Source: Prado023 sp963777855
GTDB taxonomy: Bacteria; Actinomycetota; Actinomycetes; S36-B12; CAIYMF01
Direction: 5' to 3'
Assembly: GCA_963777855.1 (NCBI GenBank)
Contig: CAVZRW010000008.1
Coordinates: 310,001 to 374,000, forward strand
DNA length: 64,000 bases
Both the position numbers and the translations under genes were made by a program. Below, one piece after another: positions 1 through 11,561 of this stretch; position 1 is the first letter of the stretch; every line of letters begins with the position of its first letter. The notes below the pieces were generated by a model. That model was given only the letters and a program-made list of their open reading frames with translations. It did not search any database and was not told the DNA's origin.

Positions 1-9
1 GGTCGCGGC

Positions 10-1542
10 GTGCGACGACGCCCCTGGTTGGCCGCCCCGGTGGTGGGGGCGGTCCTTCTGGCGGGGCTGGGCCCGGGCGGGCCCGCGACGGCGTCCGCGA
101 GTGCGACTGCCGTGGCCGGGCAGGTGGGGCTGGCGGACGAGGCCGACCCGGTCGCGGCCGCGGTGCTGGTGCCGATCCGGATACCGGCACAGGGCGCCGA
201 GCCGGGCGCCGATCCGAGCGTCAAGCCCGCCGACCCGTCCGCCGCCCCCGCCGACCCGTCCGCCGCCGTCGGCGAGGTCGGCGCTGCCGTGGACCCGCAG
301 CGGCTCACCGCCGCCGTGGCGCCGCTGCTCACCGGAGGTGCCCTCGGGTCCGGGCGGACCCCGGCCCGGGTGGTCGACGTGGCCACCGGCGACGTGCTGA
401 TGGAGGCCGCCGACAGGCCCACCGCGCCGGCCTCGACGCTCAAGCTCGTGACGGCGGTGTCGGTGCTGGACTCCCTGGGCCCGGATGCGCTCCTGCGCAC
501 CCGCACCCTCCTGGCGCTCGAGCCGGCCCCGCCGAAGGACGCGCCCGGCCCACGGCGTGCGCCGCTGGTGGTGCTCGTCGGGGGCGGGGACCCGAGCCTG
601 AGCAGTACCGGCGAGCGCGTCGGCGGAGCCGGAACCCGCCTGCGACCGGCGTCGACCGAGGACCTCGCCGAGGCCACGGCCGCGGCCCTGCGCCGGCGTG
701 GGATCGAGCAGGTGCGCCTTGGCTACGACGCATCGCTGTTCACCGGGCCGGCCGTCCACCCGAGCTGGGCCGACGAGTTCCCGGCGATCGGGGTCGTGGC
801 CCCGGTCTCCGCGCTGCAGGTCGACCAGGGCCGCAGCACACCCGCAGGGGTGTCGCGGGTGGCTGACCCGGCCGCCCGGGCGGCCCGGGTGCTCGCCGGC
901 CAGCTCGAGGACGCCGGGGTCGACGTCGCCGGAGCCCCCGACCCGACGAGCGCCCCCGCCGACGGGGCTCCCCTGGCCGAGGTGGCCTCCCCGGCGGTGG
1001 GCGACCTCGTCGAGCGGATGCTGGCCACCTCCGACAACGACTACGCCGAGGCCCTGGCCCGACTCGGGGCACTGGCGGCCGGCTACCCGGGCAGCTTCGC
1101 CGGTGACGCGAAGGCCGCCGGTGCGGTGCTGGACTCCCTGGGCATCGCCCGGGAGGGCGACGTCGTGGTGGACGGCTCCGGTCTCTCGCGGCGCAACGCC
1201 CTGACGCCGGGGACGCTGACCGACCTGCTGCGCATCGTCGCCAGCGACTCCGCACCACCGTTCGGCGCGGTCGCCCCCGGCCTGCCCGTGGCGGGGGCGA
1301 CCGGGTCGCTGCGCCTGCGGTTCACGCCCGATGCCCAGCGGCCGGCCCGGGGCGTCGTGCGGGCCAAGACCGGGACGCTGACCGGTGTGGCGAGCCTGGC
1401 CGGCTACGCCAGCCGCCCGGACGGTCGACTGCTGGCCTTCGCCTTCCTCGACGACCAGACCGCCGGGGCCACGCTCGCCAGCCGCACGGCACTGGATCGT
1501 GCCGCCTCGGCGCTGGTCACCTGCGACTGCGCGGACCGCTGA
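10..1542 (+). CDS. dacB: D-alanyl-D-alanine carboxypeptidase/endopeptidase (PBP4 type)
   Basis: Low-molecular-mass penicillin-binding protein of the DacB/peptidase S13 family, which trims peptidoglycan stem peptides or cuts cross-links outside the membrane. All three serine acyltransferase motifs are visible in the 510 residues: S142-T-L-K145 (SxxK), S341-D-N343 (SxN) and K453-T-G455. A basic start followed by an Ala/Leu/Gly-rich stretch (about residues 7-30) looks like a signal peptide or anchor, and a Pro/Asp/Ala-rich linker (about 60-90) precedes the catalytic part. GTG at 10 is the first start visible; the window begins nine bases earlier, so an upstream start cannot be excluded. A co-directional metalloprotease gene follows after 52 bases. 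Confidence 0.92.
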   Translation: MRRRPWLAAPVVGAVLLAGLGPGGPATASASATAVAGQVGLADEADPVAAAVLVPIRIPAQGAEPGADPSVKPADPSAAPADPSAAVGEVGAAVDPQRLTAAVAPLLTGGALGSGRTPARVVDVATGDVLMEAADRPTAPASTLKLVTAVSVLDSLGPDALLRTRTLLALEPAPPKDAPGPRRAPLVVLVGGGDPSLSSTGERVGGAGTRLRPASTEDLAEATAAALRRRGIEQVRLGYDASLFTGPAVHPSWADEFPAIGVVAPVSALQVDQGRSTPAGVSRVADPAARAARVLAGQLEDAGVDVAGAPDPTSAPADGAPLAEVASPAVGDLVERMLATSDNDYAEALARLGALAAGYPGSFAGDAKAAGAVLDSLGIAREGDVVVDGSGLSRRNALTPGTLTDLLRIVASDSAPPFGAVAPGLPVAGATGSLRLRFTPDAQRPARGVVRAKTGTLTGVASLAGYASRPDGRLLAFAFLDDQTAGATLASRTALDRAASALVTCDCADR

Positions 1543-1594
1543 GGACGCCGGCACGTCCGGAACGCGTCCGGGGCGGCGCACCTATGCTGGCCCC

Positions 1595-2638
1595 GTGGCC
1601 GAACTGGTGGACTGGGCGCTCGCGGAACGGATCGGCCTGCGCTTCGCCCCCAAGGGCCCCACGGCGTCGCCCAGCGAGGCCCACGGGGTGGTGGCCGAGC
1701 TGCGCGAGCTCGCCGGACTGGCCCGGGAGCCGGTCAGCGCCCTGACCGGTCTGTCCGCCGAGCCCGAGCACGCGCCGGCGATCGTGGTGGACCGGGCCGA
1801 GTGGATCCGCTCGAACGTCGCCGGGTTCGGCACCGCGCTCGGCCCGCTGATCGCCTCCCGGGCCGAGCGGGACTCCAACCCCGCAGTGGAGGCCGTGGGC
1901 AGCCGGCTGACCGCCGCCCAGCTCGGCGGGGCCATGGCGTGGCTCTCGGGGAAGGTCCTGGGCCAGTACGAGGCGTTCAGCGCCCCGGGCCAGCCCGGGC
2001 GATTGCTGCTGGTCGCCCCGAACATCGTCCACGTCGAGCGCGAGCTCGCGCTGGTGCCGCGCGACTTCCGGTTCTGGGTGTGCCTGCACGAGGAGACCCA
2101 CCGGGTCCAGTTCGGGGGCGTGCCCTGGCTCGGTGAGCACTTCCTGGCCGAGGTCCAGTCGTTCGTGGCGATCTCCGACATCCCTGTGCCGGAGTTCCTG
2201 CGCCGGATGGGCGACGTGGTCGCCGCGGTGGTCGGCGCGGCTCGCGGGCACGAGGGACCCAGCCTGATGGAGGCCGTGCAGACCCCGGCGCAGCGCGAGA
2301 TCTTCGACCGGCTGACCGGCCTGATGTCCCTGCTCGAGGGCCATGCGGACTACGTGATGGACGAGGTGGGCCCGCAGTACGTGCCGAGCGTGGCGGTGAT
2401 CCGCGAGCGGTTCGCCGCCCGGCGCTCGCAGGCCGGCACGGTGGACGGGTTCGCCCGGCGGATGCTGGGCATGGAGACGAAGCTGCGCCAGTACACCAGC
2501 GGCGCCGACTTCGTGCGCGCGGTCATGGCGCAGGCCGGGCCCGACGGGTTCGCCCAGGTCTGGGCCGCCCCGGCGAACCTGCCCAGTGCCGCCGAGATCA
2601 CCGACCCGGGCGCCTGGGTCACCCGCGTGCTCGGCTGA
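1595..2638 (+). CDS. DUF2342-type zinc-dependent metalloprotease
   Basis: Predicted zinc metalloprotease of the actinobacterial DUF2342 family; databases sometimes label relatives 'coenzyme F420 biosynthesis-associated', but the substrate is unknown. The 347-residue product has the zinc signature H165-E-E-T-H169, directly after a hydrophobic strand, as expected for HExxH enzymes. No signal peptide or membrane segment is seen, so it is probably cytosolic. The frame stays open upstream into dacB; GTG 1595 is chosen because it lies beyond the dacB stop and gives the family-like start MAELVDWALAERIG. It sits between dacB and tilS, a common actinobacterial order. The fold assignment is good, the role unknown. 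Confidence 0.8.
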   Translation: MAELVDWALAERIGLRFAPKGPTASPSEAHGVVAELRELAGLAREPVSALTGLSAEPEHAPAIVVDRAEWIRSNVAGFGTALGPLIASRAERDSNPAVEAVGSRLTAAQLGGAMAWLSGKVLGQYEAFSAPGQPGRLLLVAPNIVHVERELALVPRDFRFWVCLHEETHRVQFGGVPWLGEHFLAEVQSFVAISDIPVPEFLRRMGDVVAAVVGAARGHEGPSLMEAVQTPAQREIFDRLTGLMSLLEGHADYVMDEVGPQYVPSVAVIRERFAARRSQAGTVDGFARRMLGMETKLRQYTSGADFVRAVMAQAGPDGFAQVWAAPANLPSAAEITDPGAWVTRVLG

Positions 2639-2650
2639 GCCGAGGGCCCG

Positions 2651-3784
2651 ATGTCCCAGAAGCCTGCGACGCGCGCACCCCGGCGCCACCGGCCGGCGCG
2701 CGCGGCGGTGCGGGCCGCGGTGGACGCAGCGCTGGCCGACCTCGTGCCCGGGGACCGGGTGCTGGTCGCCCTCAGTGGTGGTCCCGACTCCCTGGCGCTG
2801 CTCGCGGCCACGATGCGGGTGGGCGCGCGCCGGGGCCTGGTGTGCGAGGCGGCGGTCGTCGACCACGGGTTGCAGGCGGGGTCGGCGCAGGTGGCCGCCC
2901 GGGCCGCTGGGCAGGCACGGCTGCTCGGCTGCGCGGCGGTGCACGTGCTGGCCGTGGAGGTCGACCCTGCCGGGCGCGGGCCCGAGGCAGGCGCTCGGGC
3001 GGCCCGATACGAGGCACTGGAACGCCTCGCGCGCCCCGTGGACGGGCCCGGGGCCGTGGCCGTGCTCCTGGGTCACACGCGCGACGACCAGGCCGAGACG
3101 GTGCTCATCCGCCTGGCCCGCGGCTCGGGGACCCGCTCGCTGGCGGGGATGGCACCGCGGTCCGGGCTGTGGCGCCGGCCCCTGCTCGACGTGCCCCGGG
3201 TGGTGGTCGCCGAGGCCGCCGCGCGGGAGGCCGACGACGACCCCCGGCTGGCGCCGTGGACCGATCCGCACAATGCCGACCCACGCTTCACCCGGGTGCG
3301 GGTGCGCACCTCGGCGATGCCCGCCCTCGAGTCGGCCCTCGGTGCCGGGGTGCCCGCCGGCCTGGCCCGGACCGCCCGCCTGGCCCGCGAGGATGCCGAC
3401 GCCCTCGATGCGTGGGCCGAACAGGTCTGGACCGATCGAGTGGCGGACCGGCCGCAGTCGGACAAGCCGGGGTCGGACGGGCCGGGGTCGGACGGGCCGG
3501 GGTCGGGAGGGCCGGGGTCGGGAGGGGGGCCAGGGGCCGATCAGCCTGCGGGGGTCCGGTCCAGCCTGCCGCTGACCGCCCTCGACGCGCTGCCGAGCGC
3601 CGTGGTCACTCGCCTGCTCCGCCGGTTCCTGACCGGGGCGGGGGTGCCCGCCGCGGAGCTCAGCGCCGAGCACACGTGGGCGGTGGCGGCGCTCCTGGGC
3701 GGGGGAGCTCTCCGGGCAGAGGTCGCCCTCCCGGGAGGCAGGCACGCCCGCCGGGTGGCCGGGCACCTGGTTGTGAGAGATTGA
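2651..3784 (+). CDS. tilS: tRNA(Ile)-lysidine synthetase
   Basis: ATP-dependent ligase that attaches lysine to C34 of the CAU anticodon of tRNA-Ile, so that it reads AUA. The PP-loop ATP-binding motif SGGPDS is at residues 42-47, followed by the HTRDDQAETVL-type segment. At 377 residues it is of normal actinobacterial length. Between the catalytic half and the C-terminal domain (about residues 268-300) lies a Gly/Pro/Ser/Asp linker encoded by a perfect 15-bp tandem repeat, listed separately. ATG 2651 starts 12 bases after the preceding stop; hpt starts 5 bases after the tilS stop, so the two are probably co-translated. Confidence 0.93.
   Translation: MSQKPATRAPRRHRPARAAVRAAVDAALADLVPGDRVLVALSGGPDSLALLAATMRVGARRGLVCEAAVVDHGLQAGSAQVAARAAGQARLLGCAAVHVLAVEVDPAGRGPEAGARAARYEALERLARPVDGPGAVAVLLGHTRDDQAETVLIRLARGSGTRSLAGMAPRSGLWRRPLLDVPRVVVAEAAAREADDDPRLAPWTDPHNADPRFTRVRVRTSAMPALESALGAGVPAGLARTARLAREDADALDAWAEQVWTDRVADRPQSDKPGSDGPGSDGPGSGGPGSGGGPGADQPAGVRSSLPLTALDALPSAVVTRLLRRFLTGAGVPAAELSAEHTWAVAALLGGGALRAEVALPGGRHARRVAGHLVVRD
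3466..3525 (+). repeat. 4 x 15-bp tandem repeat inside tilS
   Basis: Four head-to-tail 15-base units; units 1 and 2 are identical, and units 3 and 4 are identical to each other, differing from the first pair by two bases. As 15 is a multiple of three, each unit adds five residues (PGSDG or PGSGG) and copy number can change without a frameshift. The repeat lies in the interdomain linker of TilS. Confidence 0.9.
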
Positions 3785-3789
3785 CGCCC

Positions 3790-4340
3790 GTGGACGCCGA
3801 CGACCTGGGCACGGACATCGAGAAGGTCCTCATCGACGAGGCGCGTCTGCACGCCCGCCTGGCCGAGATGGCCGCGGAGGTCGATCGCGACTACGCCGAT
3901 CGCAATGTCCTGCTGGTGGGCGTGCTCAAGGGTGCGGTCATGGTGATGGCCGACCTGGCCCGCGCGATGCGCATCCCCCTGCAGATGGACTGGATGGCGG
4001 TCTCCAGCTACGGCTCGTCGACGAAGTCCTCCGGCGTGGTGCGCATCCTCAAGGACCTCGACACCGACATCACCGGTCGGCACGTGCTGATCGTCGAGGA
4101 CATCATCGACTCGGGGCTGACCCTGTCGTGGCTGATGCGCAACCTGACTGCCCGGGGGCGGCCTCCGTGGAGGTCCTGACGATGCTGCGCAAGCCCGAGG
4201 CCGTCAAGGTCGAGCTCGAGCCGCGCTACATCGGCTTCGACATCCCCAACGAGTTCGTCGTCGGCTACGGCCTGGACTACGCCGAGCGCTACCGCAACCT
4301 GCGCGTCGTGGGCACCCTGGCCCCGCACGTGTACAGCTGA
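3790..4340 (+). CDS. hpt: Hypoxanthine phosphoribosyltransferase (one frameshift)
   Basis: Purine salvage enzyme joining hypoxanthine or guanine to PRPP to make IMP or GMP in the cytosol. The PRPP-binding signature HVLIVEDIIDSGLTL is intact, preceded by VGVLKGAVMVMADLAR, which holds the PPi loop. After 'NLTARG' at about 4156 the frame is lost and resumes one base earlier as ASVEVLTMLRKP... to the family-typical end GTLAPHVYS. Restoring one G to the G-run at about 4155-4160 gives an unbroken protein of about 183 residues, the usual length. GTG 3790 is chosen as start. It lies between tilS and ftsH, the standard actinobacterial order. Confidence 0.88.
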
Positions 4341-4562
4341 GCGGACCCCTGCCGGGACCCCGTGCGCGCCCGGAGCCCGTCCGGCCCCGGGACGGGTCGC
4401 GGCCGCGGCGGATCCGTGCTCCGGGGGACGGCTTCGCCCTGTGCGAACGACGAGGGCGAGTGTCAGCACTTCGGTGTACGTTGAAACCTCTCGGGCTCAC
4501 GCCCGGCGGTGGTGCGCGGGCGCGCCCAGCCGCTCGATCGGTCGGGGTCCTCCCGGGCAAGG

Positions 4563-6931
<2,369 letters not shown>

Positions 6932-6935
<4 letters not shown>

Positions 6936-7546
6936 GCGGCATCGACCCGGTGCACGGGGTCGACGTCGCCGAGCTGGCCCCACCCGTGGACCTGGCCCGG
7001 GCCTCGGCCGCCGTGCGGGAGCTGCTCGTCGCGATCGGTGAGGACCCCGACCGGGAGGGCCTGCAGGACACCCCCGATCGGGTCGCCCGCAGCTACGAGG
7101 AGATGTTCCGCGGACTGCGCCAGCGCCCCGACGAGGTGCTGAGCACGACGTTCGACCTGGGCCACGACGAGCTCGTCCTGGTCAAGGACATCGAGGTGTA
7201 CTCCACCTGCGAGCACCACCTGGTGCCGTTCCACGGCGTCGCCCACGTCGGCTACATCCCGAGCAGGGACGGCCGGATCACCGGCCTGAGCAAGATCGCG
7301 CGCCTGGTCGACGTGTACGCAAAGCGGCCCCAGGTCCAGGAGCGGCTGACCACGCAGGTCGCCGACGCGATGGTCCGGGTGCTCGAACCGCGCGGGGTGA
7401 TCGTGGTCATCGAGTGCGAGCACCTGTGCATGTCGATGCGCGGGGTGCGCAAGCCGGGGGCCAGGACCGTCACCAGCGCGGTGCGCGGCGCCCTGCGCGA
7501 GCCGGCCACGCGCGCCGAGGTGATGTCCCTGATCACGAAGGCCTAG
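6932..7546 (+). CDS. folE: GTP cyclohydrolase I
   Basis: First enzyme of folate synthesis, converting GTP to 7,8-dihydroneopterin triphosphate; a cytosolic zinc enzyme. The zinc ligands are visible: C93 and H96 in STCEHHLVPFHG, and C166 in ECEHLCMSMRG. At 204 residues, length is normal. GTG 6932 overlaps the ftsH stop (GTGA). It heads folE-folP-folB-folK, which covers most of the pterin branch; no phosphatase acting on the triphosphate is seen nearby. Intact, although the genes on either side of the folate block carry frameshifts. Confidence 0.95.
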
Positions 7547-7550
7547 CCCG

Positions 7551-8462
7551 GTGATGCATCCCCGCGGACTGCCCGGTCAGCTGGCCGGACTGGAGCGCAC
7601 GCTGGTGATGGCCGTGCTCAACGTCACGCCGGACTCGTTCTCCGACGGGGGCCGGTTCGTCGATCCCGCCATCGCGGTGGCCCATGCCCGCGCCCAGGTG
7701 GCCGCCGGTGCCGACCTGATCGACGTGGGTGGGGAGTCCACCCGACCCGGGGCCCGGCGGATCAGCGTGGCCGAGGAGCTGGCCCGGGTTCTTCCGGTGG
7801 TGGGGGCACTGGCCGACGAGGGCGTGGTCGTCAGCATCGACACGATGCGCGCCGAGGTGGCCCGCCAGGCTGTCGCGGCCGGCGCCGCCCTGGTCAACGA
7901 CGTCTCGGGTGGCCTGGCCGACCCGGCCATGCGCAACTGGCTGGCGGGGGTGGAGGTGCCCTACATCGCGATGCACTGGCGCGGGCACTCCGCCGACATG
8001 GATGCGCTGGCCCGCTACGACGACGTGGTCGCCGACGTCCGCAGCGAGCTGGCCGCGCGCCTGGCCGAGCTCGCGGACTCCGGCGTGGACCTCGCGCGCG
8101 TGGTCGTGGACCCGGGCCTGGGGTTCGCCAAGACGGCCGCGCACAACTGGGCGCTCCTGCACGACATGGCCGCCCTGGCCCAGCTGGGCCGTCCGGTGCT
8201 CATCGGGGCCAGTCGAAAGCGCTTCCTGGGCGAGCTGCTGGCCACAGCCGACCGGCCCCGGGCCATCGACGACCGCGACGCCGCCACCGACGCCGTCTCG
8301 GCGCTCGCGGCTGCAGCCGGCGCGTGGGCGGTCCGAGTCCACGACGTGCGCGGCTCCCGGGACGCGGTCGCGGTGGCCGGGGCGTGGCGCGCGGGCCGGG
8401 CTCCCGGGCCCGACGGGCCCGCCGTGGGCGGAGCGGACTCGAGCGACCGGGGAGGTCGGTGA
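7551..8462 (+). CDS. folP: Dihydropteroate synthase
   Basis: Condenses 6-hydroxymethyl-dihydropterin pyrophosphate with p-aminobenzoate; the sulfonamide target. Family motifs are present: NVTPDSFSDGG (from residue 24), DLIDVGGESTRPGA (pABA/pterin loop) and GASRKRFLG near the C-terminus. Length is 303 residues from GTG 7551; ATG 7554 is the alternative start. It begins 4 bases after folE and its TGA shares a base with the folB ATG, which implies tight translational coupling. Confidence 0.95.
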   Translation: MMHPRGLPGQLAGLERTLVMAVLNVTPDSFSDGGRFVDPAIAVAHARAQVAAGADLIDVGGESTRPGARRISVAEELARVLPVVGALADEGVVVSIDTMRAEVARQAVAAGAALVNDVSGGLADPAMRNWLAGVEVPYIAMHWRGHSADMDALARYDDVVADVRSELAARLAELADSGVDLARVVVDPGLGFAKTAAHNWALLHDMAALAQLGRPVLIGASRKRFLGELLATADRPRAIDDRDAATDAVSALAAAAGAWAVRVHDVRGSRDAVAVAGAWRAGRAPGPDGPAVGGADSSDRGGR

Positions 8463-8833
8463 TGGGAACGTGGGCGGGACTGGACCGGATCGACCTGCGG
8501 GGCGTGCGAGCCCGAGGCTTCCACGGGGTGTTCGACCATGAGCGCGCTGAGGGCCAGGAGTTCGTCGTCGACGTCGTCCTGGGCCTGCCCGGCATGGCGC
8601 AGGCCGCCGACGACCTCGCGCGCACGGCCGACTACGGCGCGGTCGCCGCGGCGATCGTGGAGGTCGTCGCGGGACCCCCGGTGGACCTGATCGAGACCCT
8701 CGCCGAGTCGATCGCCCGCCGCTGCCTGCAGTTCCCGGCCGTGGCCGTGGTGCGGGTGACCGTGCACAAGCCCCAGGCGCCCATCCCGGTGCCCTTCGAC
8801 GATGTGGCCGTGCGGATCACGAGGGCCCGATGA
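8462..8833 (+). CDS. folB: Dihydroneopterin aldolase
   Basis: Converts 7,8-dihydroneopterin to 6-hydroxymethyl-7,8-dihydropterin plus glycolaldehyde. The 123-residue protein has the usual small size, the N-terminal GVRARGFHGVFDHER segment and the C-terminal VTVHKPQAPIPVPFDDV segment with the conserved Lys-Pro. ATG 8462 overlaps the folP stop by one base, and its own stop overlaps the folK start (ATGA). Intact. Confidence 0.93.
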   Translation: MGTWAGLDRIDLRGVRARGFHGVFDHERAEGQEFVVDVVLGLPGMAQAADDLARTADYGAVAAAIVEVVAGPPVDLIETLAESIARRCLQFPAVAVVRVTVHKPQAPIPVPFDDVAVRITRAR

Positions 8834-9347
8834 CCCGTGCCGCCCTGGCCCTCGGGGCCAATCTCGGTGCCCCGCGCCAGGCGTTGCGCCAGGCCGTGGC
8901 CGGCCTGGCCGACGAGCCCGGCGTGAGCGTCGTGGCCGTCTCCGACCTGTGGCGCACGGCCGCCGTGGGCGGTCCTGCCCAGCCCGACTACCTCAACGCC
9001 GTCGTGGTCGTGGAGTCCGACCTGGCTGCCCCCGGCACTGCTGGACCTGGCCCACCGCCTCGAGCAGGCCGCAGGGCGCGAGCGGGGGGAGCGCTGGGGA
9101 CCGAGGACCCTGGACGTGGACGTGCTGGCCGTCGGCGACGTGCTCAGCGACGACCCCGCACTGACCCTGCCGCATCCCCGCGCCCACGAGCGGGCCTTCG
9201 TCCTGGTGCCCTGGGCGCAGGTCGAGCCCGGGCGGGTGGTTCCCGCCGCCGGGCAGGCGGCGCACCGTGGCCGACTGGGCCCGCGAGGCCCAGCAGGCGG
9301 GCGAGCAGCGCCTCGACCTGGAGGAGGCTGGTCCCTGGTGGAGATGA
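8830..9347 (+). CDS. folK: HPPK, 6-hydroxymethyl-dihydropterin pyrophosphokinase (two frameshifts)
   Basis: Transfers pyrophosphate from ATP to 6-hydroxymethyl-dihydropterin, supplying FolP. Visible motifs are ALALGANLG at the start, GPRTLDVDVL (substrate and metal binding) and LPHPRAHERAFVLVPW. The frame breaks in the C-run near 9031-9035 (one C too many) and in the G-run near 9258 (one G too many). With both corrected it reads to the TGA at 9345, about 171 residues, the normal length, and that stop overlaps the next ATG (ATGA), which supports the corrected reading. Confidence 0.88.
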
Positions 9348-9820
9348 AGCCCACATCGCTGCGCCTGCTCGTGGCGATGGCGGGGGCCGCCGGACTTCTG
9401 GGCTGGGCGCTGGGGGCCTGGGTCGACGCCCAGGGCCGGCTGCCCGTGGTGCCCTGGCTGGCCGTCCTGGTCATCTGGGTGGTCGCCGCGTTCGTGACCG
9501 TCTGGGCGCTGGTGGCTCGCCGCCGGCTGCGGCCCAAGGAGGGCCAGCCGAGGATGGCCCCGCTGGTGGCCGCCCGCACGGCCGCGCTGGCCCTCGCGGG
9601 CTCGCGAACGGGTGCCCTTGTGCTGGGCATCTACGGCGGGATCGCCCTGCGGCTGGTGCAGGAGACGGCGGTGGCCGCCGGGCGCGAACGGCTGCTCGCC
9701 GCCGCACTGGCCGCCGGCGGGGGTCTGGTTCTCGCGGCCGTCTCGCTGTGGCTGGAGCACCTGTGCCGGCTGCCGGAGGACCCCGACGACCGAGGCGCGC
9801 CCCGCGGGGCCAGCGCCTGA
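9344..9820 (+). CDS. DUF3180 membrane protein
   Basis: Actinobacterial membrane protein of unknown function, regularly found just downstream of folK. The 158 residues contain about four hydrophobic segments: LRLLVAMAGAAGLLGWALG, VPWLAVLVIWVVAAFVTVW, GALVLGIYGGIALRLV and AAALAAGGGLVLAAVSLW, with a basic loop (RRRLRPKEGQPR) between the second and third. ATG 9344 overlaps the folK stop. Family name given from gene order and topology; no function can be read from the sequence. Confidence 0.8.
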   Translation: MKPTSLRLLVAMAGAAGLLGWALGAWVDAQGRLPVVPWLAVLVIWVVAAFVTVWALVARRRLRPKEGQPRMAPLVAARTAALALAGSRTGALVLGIYGGIALRLVQETAVAAGRERLLAAALAAGGGLVLAAVSLWLEHLCRLPEDPDDRGAPRGASA

Positions 9821-9884
9821 GCCGACCTCGACGCCGCCAACCTCGGTGCGCCGCCGGCGCGCCGGTGCGGCTACCGTGTGCGCC

Positions 9885-10187
9885 ATGAGCGAGCCCACCG
9901 ACTCCGACCTGCCCTACGAGGACTGGCCCTACGACAAGTTGCGCGATGCGGCGTTCGACCGGGCCCGCCACCACCACGACGTCGGGTTCTTCGTCGACCT
10001 CATGGCCCACACCCCGGCCCTGAACGCGACCACCGACGAGGGTGGCTCCCTGGGTGAGATCGGCGGGTCGTTCCTGGAGTCCATCGAGGCCGCCAAGCAG
10101 GCGTTCAGCCGCGAGGGAGCCGGTGAGCTCGAGCCCCTGTTCCGTGCCGTGTTCGCCACCTACCTGCGGGAGCACCCCGATTCCTGA
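9885..10187 (+). CDS. Conserved hypothetical protein, 100 aa
   Basis: Small soluble acidic protein not recognised by motif. It starts MSEPTDSDLPYEDWPYDKLRDAAFDRARHH and is predicted mainly helical, with no cysteines, signal peptide or membrane segment. ATG 9885 lies 64 bases after DUF3180, on the same strand. Its codon use resembles the neighbours, so it looks like a real gene. It meets the oppositely oriented 10216-11496 pair tail to tail. Confidence 0.7.
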   Translation: MSEPTDSDLPYEDWPYDKLRDAAFDRARHHHDVGFFVDLMAHTPALNATTDEGGSLGEIGGSFLESIEAAKQAFSREGAGELEPLFRAVFATYLREHPDS

Positions 10188-10215
10188 CCGGGCCCACGAT
10201 GACCGCCCCCGTCGG

Positions 10216-10308
10216 TCACGACAACGCCGCCAGCGCTGACGGGAGCAGTACGAGCAGGTCGAACAGCACCATGATCGCGGCGAGCACCCGCACCCTCCTG
10301 TGGCTCAT
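10216..10308 (-). CDS. Possible 30-residue single-pass membrane peptide
   Basis: A short frame of basic start (MSHRRVR) plus one hydrophobic segment (VLAAIMVLFDLLVLLPSALAAL), ending in TGA. Its ATG overlaps the stop of the upstream NuoD-like gene (ATGA), the same coupling used by real gene pairs in this window. Short high-GC frames occur by chance, so this is tentative. If real it could be a small membrane partner of the NuoD-like protein (inference). Confidence 0.35.
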   Translation of the reverse strand: MSHRRVRVLAAIMVLFDLLVLLPSALAALS

Positions 10309-11496
10309 CGGTCGACGTCCCCGCACACGAGCAGGAAGCTGGCGACCGCGGCCGGCAGGTCCGCCTCGGCCGTGCCCACCAGGGCCGTGCCCAGTGCCGC
10401 GGCATGCGCGAACCCGGCCGTGCGCAGGGCCAGACGCCAGGGCGTGCGGTCGTTGCGCGAGACGAGCAGGTAGCCGTTGATGCCCGTCGGGTTCTCGGTC
10501 CAGGTGTAGTGCCGGCCCTCGGGCACGCGCACGACCTTGGGCAGGCGGACCGACACCGGCTGGCCGGCTGCCGCAGCCACCTGCTCGGCGGCCCAGCCCA
10601 CGAGGGCGATGCTGAGCGCCGAGCTCGGCCACCAGCATCCGCACCCGGGCCCGGGCGTCGCCCTCGGTGGCCAGTGGCACCTCGAAGGGCGGGTAGGGCA
10701 GGTACGGGTCGTCGCGGCGCAGGTCGAGGTCGACGCCGCTGGCCCGGCCCACGGGGCCGGACGCCCCGAACCCGAGGGCCTGGCGCCGCGTGAGCGGGGC
10801 GACCCCGGCGTAGCGGGCGTCGAGCAGTCCCGCGAGCTCCGGGCCGTCCAGGCTCGGGAGCGGGCCTGTCGGCCAGGATGCGGCCGCTGCCGCCACGGCC
10901 TGCACCCACTGGTCGGGCACGTCGGCCCGGACCCCGCCCACCTGGCAGAACATCGGGTGGACCCGGTGGCCGGTGGCCCCCTCGAGCAGCCCGAGGATCT
11001 CCTCGCGCCAGGCCCAGGCCCCCTCGCGCCACCGTTCGGGCAGTGGTCCGGGCAGCGGGGCCAGGAAGGCCAGGTGGTGGGCGATCCTGGTCAGCTCGCA
11101 CAGCAGGATCCGCAGGTGCTGCGCGCGCGGCGGCGTGGTCAGGCCCAGTGCCCGCTCCACGCCCACCACGACCCCGATCTCGGAGCAGAAGGCCGACAGC
11201 CAGTCGTGGCGGTCGACCAGCATGATGATCTGGCGGTAGTCGCGGGACTCGAAGAGCTTCTCCGCGCCGCGGTGCACCGTGCCGGCCAGCCACTCGGCGG
11301 CCGTGACGCGGCCACCCGTGGCGGCCACGGCGAGCTGGGGCAGCCCGTCGAGGGTCGGATGGTCCGGACCGAGGACGATGTCCGGACCGAGGGCGGCGTC
11401 CGGACCGAGGGTGGCGTCGGGGCCGGCGTCGGCGTCCGGGCCGGCGGCGAACCCGACGATTCGACGTGGCCGCAGCCCTGCGGTGGTGACGCTCAC
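10305..11496 (-). CDS. Orphan NADH-quinone oxidoreductase subunit D-like protein (one frameshift)
   Basis: Resembles the 49-kDa/large hydrogenase subunit family (NuoD/HycE): ESRDYRQIIMLVDRHDWLSAFCSEIGVVVGVERALG, then LRILLCELTRIAHHLAFLA and a C-terminal GRHYTWTENPTGINGYLLVS segment. Near 10610 one extra base shifts the frame; corrected, the product is about 396 residues. No other nuo subunit is nearby and I do not see the full complex I signature, so its redox role is unproven. The first 45 residues hold GPDA-type repeats encoded by a short imperfect DNA repeat (about 11362-11440). GTG 11496 is the start; a later one is possible because the repeat-rich head is not family-like. Confidence 0.68.
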
Positions 11497-11561
11497 GACC
11501 CGAAGCCTAGGGTCGTCCGCGGGCGTGCGGCGCCCGGGTCATCTGCGCCTACCCTGAGGGC

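Noticed and set aside
1517..3766. Open frame of 749 codons on the minus strand
   Set aside because: Antisense of the metalloprotease and tilS genes; low-complexity and no conserved motif.
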